Shown one piece after another: positions 1 through 5,152 of a stretch of DNA of 10,200 bases; positions within the stretch are counted from its first letter, which is position 1, and every line of letters begins with the position of its first letter. Source of the DNA: Gemmataceae bacterium (lineage in GTDB: Bacteria > Planctomycetota > Planctomycetia > Gemmatales > Gemmataceae); contig CANJKY010000053.1 in the NCBI GenBank assembly GCA_947474875.1, positions 1-10,200 on the forward strand, written 5' to 3'. The notes beneath the pieces were generated by a model. It saw only the letters and a list, made by a program, of their open reading frames with translations, was not told where the DNA came from and did no database searches. The position numbers and the translations under genes are program-made.

Positions 1-50
1 AGCCGCGTTCGGTTACGATGTCAGGCTGAACGTCTTGCCGGAGGTGGCCC

Positions 51-683
51 ATGTTCCGCCTATCTGCACTCGGTCTGCTCGTCGCGTCGGTCGCTGTGGC
101 CGCCCCAGTGCCGAAGGGGACGGAGGCGAAGTTGTACTACCCGACCACAGTGGGGGCGAAGCGGGTGATGACACTGACCGCCGGCCAGCGCACGGAGGAA
201 GACTCCGAGACGGTGAGTCAGGTGGAGGTGAAGGACGGGGTGTACCGGGTGACGGTGGACTTGCACACCGACGGCCACCGGACCACCCCAGGGTACGTGT
301 ACGAGGTGTCTGCGGACGGCCTCGGGCAGCGGTCGAGCGAGCAGGCTAAGGGGAGCACATCCAACCCGTTGCTCCGGCTGACGGTCGGCGTGGGCGAGTC
401 GTGGGTTGCCCGGCAAGACGGTAGCGAGCATTACGCCACACTCACCCGCGGCAAAGAGGAGGAGATCGAACTGCCGGCGGGCAAGTTTACAGCCATCCGG
501 GTGGACGTGGTGATCACGCGGGGAAAGGATACCAACCGGGTCACACAGTGGTACGCCGCCGGGGTGGGGTTGGTGAAGGAGGCGGCACAGAGGGGCGAGC
601 TGACGATTACTCGGGAGCTAAAGGAGTTCAACCCCGGCAAGGGGGAGAAGAAGGACGAGCCGAAACCGGACAAGGGCAAGTGA
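51..683 (+). CDS. Small secreted hypothetical protein (210 aa)
   Basis: I do not recognise a named family. Residues 1-18 form a signal peptide: a short basic start (MFR), a hydrophobic core, and an AVAA cleavage region, so the mature protein would begin near APVPKG. The body (about 25-195) reads as beta-rich, alternating hydrophobic and polar residues. A stretch with LPAGKFTAIRVDVV (141-154) is followed by TQWYAAGVGLVK (165-176), which resembles the 'tailored to W-x-A-x-GVGLVK' ending seen in DUF3108-like periplasmic beta proteins; that link is only suggestive. The tail (196-210) is rich in Lys, Glu and Asp. The ATG has a GGAGG at 40-44 with a six-base spacer, which fixes the start. It is the only plus-strand gene here and converges on the tRNA gene with 11 bases between them. 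Likely exported to the periplasm; function unknown. Confidence 0.85.
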   Translation: MFRLSALGLLVASVAVAAPVPKGTEAKLYYPTTVGAKRVMTLTAGQRTEEDSETVSQVEVKDGVYRVTVDLHTDGHRTTPGYVYEVSADGLGQRSSEQAKGSTSNPLLRLTVGVGESWVARQDGSEHYATLTRGKEEEIELPAGKFTAIRVDVVITRGKDTNRVTQWYAAGVGLVKEAAQRGELTITRELKEFNPGKGEKKDEPKPDKGK

Positions 684-694
684 CCGCGGCGGAC

Positions 695-766
695 TGGACG
701 CTACAGGGTTCGAACCTGTGACCCCTCCCGTGTAAAGGGAGTGCTCTACCGCTGAGCTAAGCGTCC
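695..766 (-). tRNA. tRNA-Val (anticodon UAC)
   Basis: Read on the minus strand, the 72-base cloverleaf is complete. The acceptor stem is GGACGCT (760-766) paired with AGCGTCC (696-702), seven perfect pairs. The D arm is GCTC-AGCGGTA-GAGC and the anticodon stem is CTCCC/GGGAG around the loop TTTACAC. The T arm is ACAGG-TTCGAAC-CCTGT. The discriminator base is A (695). The anticodon UAC lies at 734-732 and reads valine codons GUA/GUG. The bases after the discriminator are GTC, so the 3' CCA is not encoded and must be added by an enzyme; a candidate lies at 5153-6364. The gene starts 15 bases after the hscB stop and could be cotranscribed with it or use its own promoter (776-784). Confidence 0.97.
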
Positions 767-775
767 GGCGGGGGA

Positions 776-784
776 ATTGTATCA
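776..784 (-). promoter_or_regulatory. Possible extended -10 promoter for tRNA-Val, overlapping hscB stop
   Basis: On the minus strand the bases TGATACAAT form TG-N-TACAAT, an extended -10 element with a five-of-six hexamer. The TGA is at the same time the stop codon of hscB. No convincing -35 box is visible inside hscB. The hexamer ends nine bases before the first tRNA base, so initiation would fall almost at the mature 5' end. This is a pattern match only; readthrough from hscB would explain tRNA expression equally well. Confidence 0.3.
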
Positions 785-1264
785 GCCGTTCCGCAGGTCG
801 CGGAGCAGCCCCTTCAGGTATTTCGCCGCGTTCAGTTCCTTCCGCACTCCGGTCAGGTCGTTCTTGGCGAACCGCGTGTCGATGCCGGCGAACACGGCGG
901 CGTAGCGGTCACGGATGTCGGCCTCCAGCCGCTCCTTGCCGGCGGCGTCCGCCGCCTCGATCGCCTCCCGCACCTCCATCATCTCCATCAGGAACGCCGG
1001 CGGGATGTCCTTCATCTCGGATGTCATCGGCCCACCAAGCAGCGTCAGCAGATGTTCGGCCCGGCGGAACGGGTCCTTCAGCGTGGTGTACGCCTCGTTC
1101 ACCGCCGCCGCGTGCGCCTCGCTGGCCGCCAGTTGACCCTCACCGCCGAGGGCGTGGAAGTCCGGGTGGGCGGCCCGACTGTGCGCCAGGTACGCCCGCT
1201 CCAGTTCGCCCGCGTCAACGGAAAAGCGCCTCGGCAGGCCGAGGCGCTCGAAGTGGTCGGTCAT
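782..1264 (-). CDS. hscB: HscB, J-domain co-chaperone for Fe-S cluster transfer
   Basis: HscB brings the scaffold IscU to an Hsp70 (HscA) and stimulates its ATPase, so that the cluster is released to acceptors in the cytoplasm. The 160-residue protein has an N-terminal J domain (about 1-75) with the essential HPD at 33-35 in the context AAHPDFH. A short linker leads to the C-terminal helical HSCB domain (about 85-158); FLMEMMEVREAIEAA (91-105) matches the conserved IscU-binding helix of the family. Length is close to the usual 170. The ATG is preceded by AAGGGAG eight bases upstream, and that ribosome site lies inside a GC-rich repeat (1267-1291). It follows iscA by 33 bases. No hscA follows; the next gene is the tRNA. 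Identification is firm from the HPD plus C-terminal domain plus neighbours. Confidence 0.93.
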   Translation of the reverse strand: MTDHFERLGLPRRFSVDAGELERAYLAHSRAAHPDFHALGGEGQLAASEAHAAAVNEAYTTLKDPFRRAEHLLTLLGGPMTSEMKDIPPAFLMEMMEVREAIEAADAAGKERLEADIRDRYAAVFAGIDTRFAKNDLTGVRKELNAAKYLKGLLRDLRNG

Positions 1265-1266
1265 GG

Positions 1267-1291
1267 CCCCGCTCCCTTGCGGTCGCGGCTC
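1267..1291 (-). repeat. GC-rich interspersed repeat, single-arm copy
   Basis: This 25-base stretch fills most of the iscA-hscB gap. It matches the right arm of the hairpin at 9304-9366 (bases 9340-9364) with only two differences: ten shared bases, CCCCGCTCCC, then TTG against CGG, then twelve shared bases, CGGTCGCGGCTC. Here there is no second arm, so it cannot fold into the long hairpin. Read on the coding strand it ends in AAGGGAGCGGGG and supplies the hscB ribosome-binding site. From memory such sequences recur many times in Gemmataceae genomes; I could not check this. Confidence 0.65.
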
Positions 1292-1297
1292 GTCCGG

Positions 1298-1708
1298 TCA
1301 CATGGAGTACGAGCTGCCGCACCCGCAGGTGCCCTTCGCCTGCGGGTTGGTGACGCTGAACCCCCGCTTGTTCAGGTCGTCGTGGAAGTCCACCGTCGCC
1401 CCTTCCAGGTACAGCATGCTCCGCTTGTCGATCACCACCTTCACCCCGTTCACCTCGAACAGGTGGTCCAGCTTCTCGTTGTACGTTGGGTCCAGGTCCA
1501 GCTTGTTCTGGAACCCGGAGCACCCGCCGCCCTGCACCCGCAGCCGCAGGTGCATGTCGCCCTCGGGGGCGTCCTCGCCGGCCTTGTAGTCGGCGATCGC
1601 CCGCTTCACCTCGCTGGCGGCTTTCTCGGTGATGGTGACGGGGCAGGGCGGGGCGACGGTCGGCTCGGTCTTCACGCCCAGCGCGGTCGGTTCGATCACG
1701 GTGGCCAT
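1298..1708 (-). CDS. iscA: IscA/HesB-type A-type Fe-S carrier
   Basis: A-type carriers receive a cluster from the IscU machinery and pass it to target apoproteins, notably 4Fe-4S enzymes. The HesB/IscA domain occupies about 24-136. The three cluster-binding cysteines are present: C63 in GGCSGF, and C128 and C130 in the C-terminal GTCGCGSS. The spacing between the first and second cysteine is 64 residues, as expected for the family. SMLYLEGATVDF (97-108) is also typical. The first 23 residues are an extra, Pro/Thr-rich N-terminus compared with the usual 107-115 aa protein. The upstream GGAG is ten bases from the ATG, which is long but acceptable. The gene follows the FkbM methyltransferase by 48 bases, in which a perfect TATAAT lies (1741-1746). 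Sequence alone does not decide between IscA and ErpA; the operon position favours IscA. Confidence 0.9.
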   Translation of the reverse strand: MATVIEPTALGVKTEPTVAPPCPVTITEKAASEVKRAIADYKAGEDAPEGDMHLRLRVQGGGCSGFQNKLDLDPTYNEKLDHLFEVNGVKVVIDKRSMLYLEGATVDFHDDLNKRGFSVTNPQAKGTCGCGSSYSM

Positions 1709-1740
1709 CGGCGTATCACTCCGGAACAGGGTGTTGCTGA

Positions 1741-1746
1741 ATTATA
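1741..1746 (-). promoter_or_regulatory. Candidate -10 box (TATAAT) for iscA-hscB
   Basis: The minus strand reads TATAAT, a perfect sigma-70 type -10 hexamer, in a short AT-rich patch of otherwise GC-rich DNA between the methyltransferase stop and iscA. It would start transcription about 25 bases before the iscA ATG. No good -35 hexamer lies at 16-18 bases upstream, which falls inside the 3' end of the methyltransferase. Sigma factor preferences in planctomycetes are not assured to match, so this is a candidate only. Confidence 0.4.
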
Positions 1747-1756
1747 CCGCGCCCGG

Positions 1757-2620
1757 TCAGTCGGGCTTTCGCGGCGGGTCGGTTTCCGCCCGGTTGGTGG
1801 CGAACACCAGCCCGCCGCGGGAGCCGACGATATCGGTGTACTGATCGATGCGGAACCCGACAGCCCGCAGGTGGTCCACCAGGTCGTCCGCCATCCGCCG
1901 CTTCTCGGCCGGCTCGCCGTGGTACTCCAGCACCAGCCGGCGGATGCGGGCAAAGTACCGCTCGGGCAGCCCGCGGAGGATGTCGTACTCGGCCCCCTCG
2001 CAGTCGATCTTCAGGTAGTCACACCGGCGGATGTGGTACTCGTCGAGGATCTGCTGCAGCGTCACCGCCGGGACGGTCACGCCCAGCCCGCCGTGGTTCC
2101 GGTGCAGCGAGTGCCCGCCCGAGTTGTCCGCGTTCACGCTCAGGGTGACCAGCCCGGCGGCGGCGGTCACGGCGGCACGGACGGCGGACACGTTGTGGCA
2201 GTGGTTGCGGTCCAGGTTGTGTTCGAGCAGGGCGAAGTTGTCCGGCTCCGGCTCGAACACGTACACCCACCCGCCCTCGGCCGCCCGGGCGGCGGACACG
2301 GCGAACCCGCCGATGTTTCCGCCGATGTCGATCACCGTCTCACCCGGCCGAATCTCGTACCCCGGCGGGTGGTACTCGCGGTCCCGCACCACGTGATTCA
2401 GGATGCACTCGTCCGCCCACGTCCCCCGCCGCACGCTGAACCGCAACCCGTCCACTGCCACCGTCCGGTGCTTCCACCCGACCGAGCGGCACAGCGAGTC
2501 CTTCCAGCGGGCGACCCGGTACGGCAGCTTGTGTTCAACCAGAACGGATTTCAGCCCGCGGGCGAGCGGGTGTCCGGCGTCGGTGCGGGGCGGCGGGGTG
2601 ACCACCAGCGTCGGTTCCAT
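1757..2620 (-). CDS. FkbM-family SAM-dependent methyltransferase
   Basis: The 287-residue protein is a class I, S-adenosylmethionine-dependent methyltransferase of the FkbM family, which usually methylates hydroxyl groups of sugars, polyketides or other metabolites. The SAM-binding motif I is VIDIGGNIGGF (97-107), the acidic end of strand 2 is VFEPEPDNF (121-129), and the family signature DYLKIDCEGAEYDILRG lies at 201-217. The first 90 residues are variable. The start is well supported by AGGAGG eight bases before the ATG. The substrate cannot be told. It sits between iscU (126-bp gap) and iscA (48-bp gap), in the same direction, and has no known role in cluster assembly. Its base composition looks like that of its neighbours, so recent transfer is not evident. 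Confidence 0.88.
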   Translation of the reverse strand: MEPTLVVTPPPRTDAGHPLARGLKSVLVEHKLPYRVARWKDSLCRSVGWKHRTVAVDGLRFSVRRGTWADECILNHVVRDREYHPPGYEIRPGETVIDIGGNIGGFAVSAARAAEGGWVYVFEPEPDNFALLEHNLDRNHCHNVSAVRAAVTAAAGLVTLSVNADNSGGHSLHRNHGGLGVTVPAVTLQQILDEYHIRRCDYLKIDCEGAEYDILRGLPERYFARIRRLVLEYHGEPAEKRRMADDLVDHLRAVGFRIDQYTDIVGSRGGLVFATNRAETDPPRKPD

Positions 2621-2656
2621 GCGGGCGTCCTCCTGATGTACGGCATGGGCCGGGGC

Positions 2657-2686
2657 ATGTTACCCGATCGTCGGGGGGGCGGGCAA
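2657..2686 (-). promoter_or_regulatory. Weak candidate promoter upstream of the FkbM gene
   Basis: On the minus strand TTGCCC (2686-2681) and TAACAT (2662-2657), each matching four of six consensus bases, are separated by 18 bases within the 126-bp iscU-FkbM gap. The position is sensible, about 40 bases before the ATG. Such matches arise by chance, so it only raises the possibility that the methyltransferase is not simply read through from iscU. The rest of the gap (2621-2746) shows no clear terminator. Confidence 0.22.
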
Positions 2687-2746
2687 CGCGGCTGGTCGGA
2701 TCCTCCTGCGGAAGTTCGTGGGGGTGTCGGAGAACGAGACGCCGGG

Positions 2747-3163
2747 TCAGCCCGCGACGGCCGCCTCGGCCGGCTGTCGGGCCTCCTGCTTCTCCTGGAA
2801 GTTTTTCACCGCCGCCTTGATGGCGTCCTCGGCCAGCACCGAGCAGTGGACTTTCACCGGCGGCAGGGCGAGTTCTTCCACGATCTCGGTGTTCTTGATA
2901 TCCATCGCCTGGTCCAGGGTCTTGCCCTTCAGCCACTCGGTGGCCAGGCTGCTGCTGGCGATGGCCGACCCGCAGCCGAACGTCTTGAACTTGGCGTCCT
3001 CGATCACCCCGGTGGCCGGGTTGACGAGGATCTGCAACCGCATCACGTCGCCGCACTCCGGGGCGCCGACGAGGCCGGTGCCCACGTTCTCGCCCTTGGC
3101 GTCGAAGCTGCCGACGTTCCGCGGGTTGTTGTAGTGTTCCAGAATTTGGTCGCTGTACGGCAT
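2747..3163 (-). CDS. iscU: IscU, Fe-S cluster assembly scaffold
   Basis: IscU is the scaffold on which iron and IscS-derived sulfur are built into a 2Fe-2S cluster. All ligands are present: C37 and D39 in APECGD, C64 in FGCGSAIASS, and H106 and C107 in KVHCS. The HscA recognition motif LPPVK is intact at 100-104, followed by the family's AEDAIKAA helix (111-118). The core (1-125) is very close to the proteobacterial/mitochondrial type. The last dozen residues are an Ala/Glu-rich tail beyond the usual 128-residue length. A GGTGA sits just before the ATG. It lies 130 bases after iscS, and that gap is almost filled by an inverted repeat, unlike the short gap between the regulator gene and iscS. 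Identification is firm. Confidence 0.96.
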   Translation of the reverse strand: MPYSDQILEHYNNPRNVGSFDAKGENVGTGLVGAPECGDVMRLQILVNPATGVIEDAKFKTFGCGSAIASSSLATEWLKGKTLDQAMDIKNTEIVEELALPPVKVHCSVLAEDAIKAAVKNFQEKQEARQPAEAAVAG

Positions 3164-3173
3164 GAATCACCGT

Positions 3174-3290
3174 CGGGTATGGGGTATCGGGTTTCGGGTA
3201 TGGTTGGCGTCTGGTTCGTCCTTCGGGTTGGGGTCGGGATAGGTCGGGTAAAGACGTAAGTCATACCCGAAATCCGATACCCCATACCCG
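3174..3290. repeat. Inverted repeat with 29-bp arms in the iscS-iscU gap
   Basis: The arms are 3174-3202 and 3262-3290, complementary over 29 bases with a single mismatch, around a 59-base loop. Both arms are made of GGGTAT(C/G)-like units, and the loop holds further degenerate units of the same kind. The element spans almost the whole gap: it begins three bases after the iscS stop and ends ten bases before the iscU ATG. In RNA it would form a long stem between the two cistrons. There is no run of U after it, so it is not a standard intrinsic terminator; a processing or stability element, or a miniature dispersed repeat, is more likely. Confidence 0.85.
3175..3248 (+). other. Two G-quadruplex motifs on the plus strand
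   Basis: Two sets of four G-runs fit G3+N1-7. The first has runs at 3175-3177, 3181-3184, 3189-3191 and 3196-3198 with loops of 3, 4 and 4. The second has runs at 3225-3227, 3230-3233, 3236-3238 and 3246-3248 with loops of 2, 2 and 7. They are on the template strand for iscU transcription. In the opposite arm, read on the minus strand, one run is reduced to GG, so the transcript's version is weakened. Folding in vivo is not shown. Confidence 0.5.
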
Positions 3291-3293
3291 TTC

Positions 3294-4511
3294 TCAGTGT
3301 CCCGCCCACTGGATTGATTTCAGATCGACGCCCGCCTGGGCCATCTCGTACAGAGGCGACATCTCGCGGAGGCGGGTGACTTCCCGCACCACGAGGTCGG
3401 ACACGAAGTCCACCTCCTCCTCGGTGTTGAAGCGGCCGAGGCCGAAGCGGATGCTGCTGTGGGCGAGTTCATCGCCCACGCCCAGGGCCCGCAGCACGTA
3501 GCTCGGCTCCAGGCTGGCGCTGGTACAGGCCGACCCGCTGCTCACGGCTACATCTTTGATGCCCATCATCAGCCCTTCGCCCTCGACATAGGCGAAGCTG
3601 ATGTTCGCGTTCCCCGGCAGCCGCTCGGTCGGGTGGCCGTTCAGGTAGCTCTCGGGCAGGTTGTCCATGATGCGGCTTCGCAGCCGCTCGCGGAGGGCAT
3701 AGGTCCGCTTGATCTCGTCGGCCATCTCCGAGCGGCACAACTCGGCCGCCTTGCCCAGCCCGACGATGAGCGGCACCGGCAGAGTGCCGGACCGCATCCC
3801 CCGCTCGTGCCCGCCGCCGTCGATGATCGGCTCCAGCCGAACCCGGGGGTCTTTCTTCCGCACGTACAACCCGCCGATGCCCTTCGGCCCGTACATCTTG
3901 TGCCCGCTGAGCGACAGCAGGTCGATGCCCATCGCCTGCACGTCGATCGGCAGCTTGCCCACCGCCTGCACGGCATCGGTGTGGAACAGCACGCCCCGTT
4001 CCTTGCACACCTTGCCAATATCGGCGACCGGCTGGACGGTGCCGATCTCGTTGTTCGCCATCATGATCGACACGAGGATGGTCTTGTCCGTCAGGGCGTC
4101 TCGCACCTGGTCGGCGGACACCCGGCCGAACTTGTCCACCGGCAGGTACGTCACCTGCACGCCGTCGCGCTCCAGCCGCTTGGCGGTGTCCAGCGTGGCC
4201 TTGTGCTCCGTCACCTGGGTGACGATGTGGTTGCCCTTCTTCTTGTACATGGCGGCCACGCCCTTGAGCGCCAGGTTGGTGCTCTCGGTGGCCCCGCTGG
4301 TGAAGATGATCTCCTTGCCCGTCGCGCCGATCAGCTTGCCGATCTGGTCGCGGGCGTCGTCCACGGCTTTTTCCGCCGCCCAGCCGAACGGGTGGCTGCG
4401 GCTGGCCGCGTTCCCGTACTGCTCGGTGAAGTATGGCAGCATGGCCTCCACCACCCGCGGGTCGGTGCGGGTGGTGCTGTTGTTGTCCATGTAAATCGGC
4501 AGCTTCAACAT
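3294..4511 (-). CDS. iscS: IscS, cysteine desulfurase
   Basis: This PLP enzyme converts cysteine to alanine and holds the sulfur as a persulfide for IscU and for tRNA thiolation and other sulfur pathways. At 405 residues it is full length for the class I (IscS/NifS) group. The PLP lysine is K205 in LSGHK, the PLP-stacking histidine is H103 in TEHKA, and the mobile-loop catalytic cysteine is C329 in SSGSACTSASLEPSYVLRALG (324-344 region). The C-terminus, ending near GVDLKSIQWAGH, matches the IscS tail that contacts IscU. The start is 12 bases after the regulator's stop with no strong ribosome site, suggesting translational coupling. Similarity to proteobacterial IscS is high along the entire length. 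Identification is firm. Confidence 0.97.
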   Translation of the reverse strand: MLKLPIYMDNNSTTRTDPRVVEAMLPYFTEQYGNAASRSHPFGWAAEKAVDDARDQIGKLIGATGKEIIFTSGATESTNLALKGVAAMYKKKGNHIVTQVTEHKATLDTAKRLERDGVQVTYLPVDKFGRVSADQVRDALTDKTILVSIMMANNEIGTVQPVADIGKVCKERGVLFHTDAVQAVGKLPIDVQAMGIDLLSLSGHKMYGPKGIGGLYVRKKDPRVRLEPIIDGGGHERGMRSGTLPVPLIVGLGKAAELCRSEMADEIKRTYALRERLRSRIMDNLPESYLNGHPTERLPGNANISFAYVEGEGLMMGIKDVAVSSGSACTSASLEPSYVLRALGVGDELAHSSIRFGLGRFNTEEEVDFVSDLVVREVTRLREMSPLYEMAQAGVDLKSIQWAGH

Positions 4512-4523
4512 GGTGCGTATCCG

Positions 4524-4997
4524 TTAGGCCTGGGTGGGGGCGGTTTCGGGGCGGTGCAGAATGCCGAGGGTGGCGAGGGCCGGCGGGACGACCGGGGCGG
4601 GGGCGAACACGTCGGCCAGCGTCACCGCCCGCAGCACGTCCATGATGCGGCGGTGGATTTCGGTCATGGGAGCTTTTACCGGGCACACGTGCTCCACCTC
4701 ACACGCCCCGGCCGGGGTGTGGTCGTTGCACACCGTCAGCTTGAACCCCTCCTCGACCGCTTCGAGCAACTCGGCCAGGGTGATGGTGGCGCTCGACCGG
4801 GCCAGCACGTACCCGCCCTTCACCCCGCGGGTGCTGGACACGAACCCCTTGGCCCCGAGTTCCTTCAGGATGTTCGCCACGAACGACCGGCTCAGCCCGA
4901 ACTTCTCCGCGATGGTGCGGGCGTTGCCGTTCGTGTGGGCGTGCAGGTACTGCAGAATGATGAGCGCGTAGTCGGCTTTCCGGCTGAGTAACGTCAT
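4524..4997 (-). CDS. iscR: Rrf2-family regulator, IscR-like
   Basis: A 157-residue winged-helix regulator of the Rrf2 family, which binds DNA as a dimer and often carries a 2Fe-2S or 4Fe-4S cluster. The helix-turn-helix covers about 25-48 (TIAEKFGLSRSFVANILKEL), and the wing carries the family signature RGVKGGY (57-63). Three cysteines lie at C90, C99 and C105, in the region that binds the cluster in IscR and NsrR. Their spacing is C-x8-C-x5-C, whereas E. coli IscR has C-x5-C-x5-C. The last 25 residues are Pro/Ala-rich and unlike the relatives I know. As the first gene before iscS it fits a feedback regulator of the ISC operon. The gene symbol rests on context; another Fe-S or redox sensor of the same family is possible. 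Confidence 0.85.
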   Translation of the reverse strand: MTLLSRKADYALIILQYLHAHTNGNARTIAEKFGLSRSFVANILKELGAKGFVSSTRGVKGGYVLARSSATITLAELLEAVEEGFKLTVCNDHTPAGACEVEHVCPVKAPMTEIHRRIMDVLRAVTLADVFAPAPVVPPALATLGILHRPETAPTQA

Positions 4998-5152
4998 ATC
5001 GCGCTCGGTCCGGGCGATGGGAGAGATCGTCTACCGATTTATAGGCAGGGAATGGCAGCGATCCAGTGCGATTTAGATGAGATCGTGTCTCAATCGACTC
5101 CAAGGGCTGGACCTAACTGATTTGGTGGCAATCGATTGCGTAGTGAATTCGA
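4998..5152 (-). promoter_or_regulatory. Likely promoter/operator region of the ISC operon
   Basis: This 155-bp gap between the CCA enzyme's stop and the iscR-like ATG is visibly more AT-rich than its surroundings. On the minus strand a TATAAA (5043-5038) would serve as -10, giving a leader of roughly 35 bases; no good -35 is seen. Dyads that could be operators are ATCG-N5-CGAT (5026-5038) over the expected start site, TGAGA-N5-TCTCA (5078-5092) upstream, and a perfect 12-bp palindrome GCAATCGATTGC (5128-5139). None matches the E. coli IscR site closely. I see no terminator hairpin for the upstream operon. Confidence 0.5.

Noticed and set aside
695..766. tRNA as an integration site (att) for a mobile element
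   Set aside because: No integrase gene and no repeat of the tRNA 3' end are seen in the window.
1052..3259. Long plus-strand open frame of 735 codons
   Set aside because: It runs antisense to hscB, iscA, the FkbM gene and iscU, all of which carry clear motifs. It is His/Val/Arg/Gly-rich and low in complexity, typical of high-GC antisense shadow frames.
3174..3290. CRISPR or tandem-repeat array in the iscS-iscU gap
   Set aside because: The GGGTAT-like units are short and degenerate and form one inverted pair; there are no regular repeat-spacer units.
3459..4991. Plus-strand open frame of 510 codons
   Set aside because: Antisense shadow of iscS and the iscR-like gene, with no recognisable domain.
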